Of a DNA stretch of 5,555 nucleotides, positions 4,761-5,555 are shown one piece after another (within the stretch, counting starts at the first letter, position 1; each line of letters opens with the position of its first letter). The notes beneath the pieces were generated by a model. That model was not told the origin of the DNA. It saw nothing but the letters and a program-made list of their open reading frames with translations, and did no database searches. The position numbers and the translations under genes were made by a program. This DNA is from a bacterium (lineage in GTDB: Bacteria > Actinomycetota > Acidimicrobiia > Acidimicrobiales > UBA8592): NCBI GenBank assembly GCA_002713605.1, contig PATL01000018.1, positions 1-5,555 on the forward strand, written 5' to 3'.

Positions 4761-5555
4761 TTAGCTTTTAGGGTTTTCGATAATGTTAAGTATTCGGCTT
4801 AAATCATCACTATTAGCAAAATCAATTATAATTTTTCCTCTTCGGATACCGATGGTAACTCCCACGCGCGTAGAGAGAAGTTCGCTTAGTATTTTTTCAA
4901 CTTCAAGTTCTGCTACAGATTTGTTGGCTGGTCCTCTCCTCTTCTCCTTTATAAACACACTGCCATCACGAACTATTTTTTCAATTTCACGAACAGTTAA
5001 ATTCTCTTCAATAATTCTGTTTGCAAGTTGGTCTTGTTCCTGGCGAGAGGACAAACCTAAAAGTGCACGAGCATGCCCTGCTGTTAATTTACCCTCCATA
5101 AGAAAACCCTGAACTGATGATGGCAACTGAAGTAATCGCAAAGCGTTAGTAATGGTTGGTCTACTTTTCCCAACACGCTTCGCAACCGATTCTTGACTAA
5201 GTTTAAAATCGTCTATCAATTGTTGGTAGGCTGCCGCCTCCTCAAGTGGGCCTAAATCTTGCCGGTGAAGATTCTCAATGAGCGCATGTTCTAATGATGT
5301 TAAATCTTCAATATCTCGAACGATTGCTGGAATTCTCTCCAAACCTGCTCTTTTTGCTGCACGCCAACGTCTTTCCCCCGCTATAAGTTCGAAAGTGTTT
5401 GCAGTTTTCCGTCTAATTAGCACTGGTTGAAGTACACCAACTTCACGAATAGATAACGACAGACTATTTAAGGCGTCTTCATTAAAAACATCGCGAGGTT
5501 GATACGGGTTAACAGAAATAGAGCCTATTGGTACCTCTTGATACCCAGTTGTTTC
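4761..5555 (-). CDS. parB: Chromosome-partitioning protein ParB, 5' partial
   Basis: The minus-strand frame stays open to the window edge, so the start codon lies beyond 5555; 264 residues are visible. ParB is a CTP-dependent DNA clamp that loads at parS sites near the origin and works with ParA in chromosome segregation. Visible residues 8-49 hold VPIGSISVNPYQPRDVF and the ...GVLQPVLIRR segment of the N-terminal CTPase domain. The GERRWRAAK nucleotide-binding box is at 60-68 and the ENLHRQDLGPLEEAAAY box at 94-109. The parS-reading helix-turn-helix (SQESVAKRVGKSRPTITNAL) lies at about 120-139, followed by LTAGHARALLGL at 157-168. The dimerisation domain occupies about 212-262. The GTG at 5421-5423 is an internal Val, not the start, because conserved ParB sequence continues upstream of it. 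It is convergent with cwlM; parA should lie beyond the window edge on the gene's upstream side or close by, judging from the conserved actinobacterial order (in many species parA precedes parB). Confidence 0.96.
   Translation of the reverse strand, partial: ETTGYQEVPIGSISVNPYQPRDVFNEDALNSLSLSIREVGVLQPVLIRRKTANTFELIAGERRWRAAKRAGLERIPAIVRDIEDLTSLEHALIENLHRQDLGPLEEAAAYQQLIDDFKLSQESVAKRVGKSRPTITNALRLLQLPSSVQGFLMEGKLTAGHARALLGLSSRQEQDQLANRIIEENLTVREIEKIVRDGSVFIKEKRRGPANKSVAELEVEKILSELLSTRVGVTIGIRRGKIIIDFANSDDLSRILNIIENPKS

Noticed and set aside
4562..4771. Plus-strand open frame of 69 codons across the cwlM-parB gap
   Set aside because: It overlaps the end of cwlM and parB, passes through the terminator-like repeats, has no good ribosome binding site and encodes a Phe/Ser/Leu-rich sequence that looks like translated AT-rich spacer.
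4783..5112. Plus-strand open frame of 109 codons
   Set aside because: It is antisense to conserved parB domains and Ser/Ile-rich, so it is a shadow frame.
5421..5423. GTG as the parB start codon
   Set aside because: The conserved ParB N-terminal sequence (VPIGSISVNPYQPR) continues in frame upstream to the window edge.

Overview
The window is a chromosomal segment, probably from a lower-GC actinobacterium. The gene order sigM-type ECF sigma factor, anti-sigma factor, (small membrane protein), trxB, trxA, cwlM, then parB on the opposite strand matches the replication-origin-proximal block known from mycobacteria and other Actinobacteria (sigM-rsmA-trxB2-trxC-cwlM ... parB-parA). The sequence is clearly AT-leaning (roughly 40% GC by eye), unlike most cultivated Actinobacteria. 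With the short intergenic spaces, this suggests a free-living aquatic or marine lineage such as an Acidimicrobiia-like or related low-GC group. That placement is inference; the window holds no rRNA or other decisive taxonomic marker.

Layout. Positions 1-558 (+) encode an ECF sigma factor whose N-terminus is cut by the window edge. It overlaps by 8 nt a 382-aa single-pass anti-sigma factor (551-1699, +), which carries an acidic extracytoplasmic linker and a C-terminal AMIN-like domain. After a gap of about 100 bp comes a 130-aa two-TM protein of unknown function (1806-2198, +), which overlaps trxB (2191-3153, +) by 8 nt. trxA (3234-3560, +) and a cwlM-like gene (3619-4614, +) follow. The + strand genes end at a 146-bp convergent intergenic region (4615-4760) with a strong A/T-flanked inverted repeat that could terminate transcription in both directions. 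parB (4761 to beyond 5555, -) runs toward it, with its N-terminus beyond the window.

How the genes fit together. The sigma/anti-sigma pair is an envelope- or stress-responsive switch. The anti-sigma factor exposes a wall- or envelope-type sensor domain and contains no cysteine, so direct thiol sensing is unlikely even though the thioredoxin system is next door. TrxB and TrxA form the NADPH-thioredoxin disulfide-reduction pair. The CwlM-like protein has two peptidoglycan-binding repeats and a decayed amidase domain; in mycobacteria its homologue is a cytoplasmic regulator of peptidoglycan precursor synthesis rather than a hydrolase. ParB belongs to chromosome segregation and marks proximity to oriC.

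Most of the window is a conserved housekeeping block. I see no mobile element, CRISPR array, tRNA or rRNA, and no clearly new multi-gene system. The points most worth a second look are the anti-sigma/AMIN-like fusion, the advanced decay of the CwlM amidase domain with loss of its C-terminal tail, the unknown two-TM protein coupled to trxB, and the structured cwlM-parB intergenic region.
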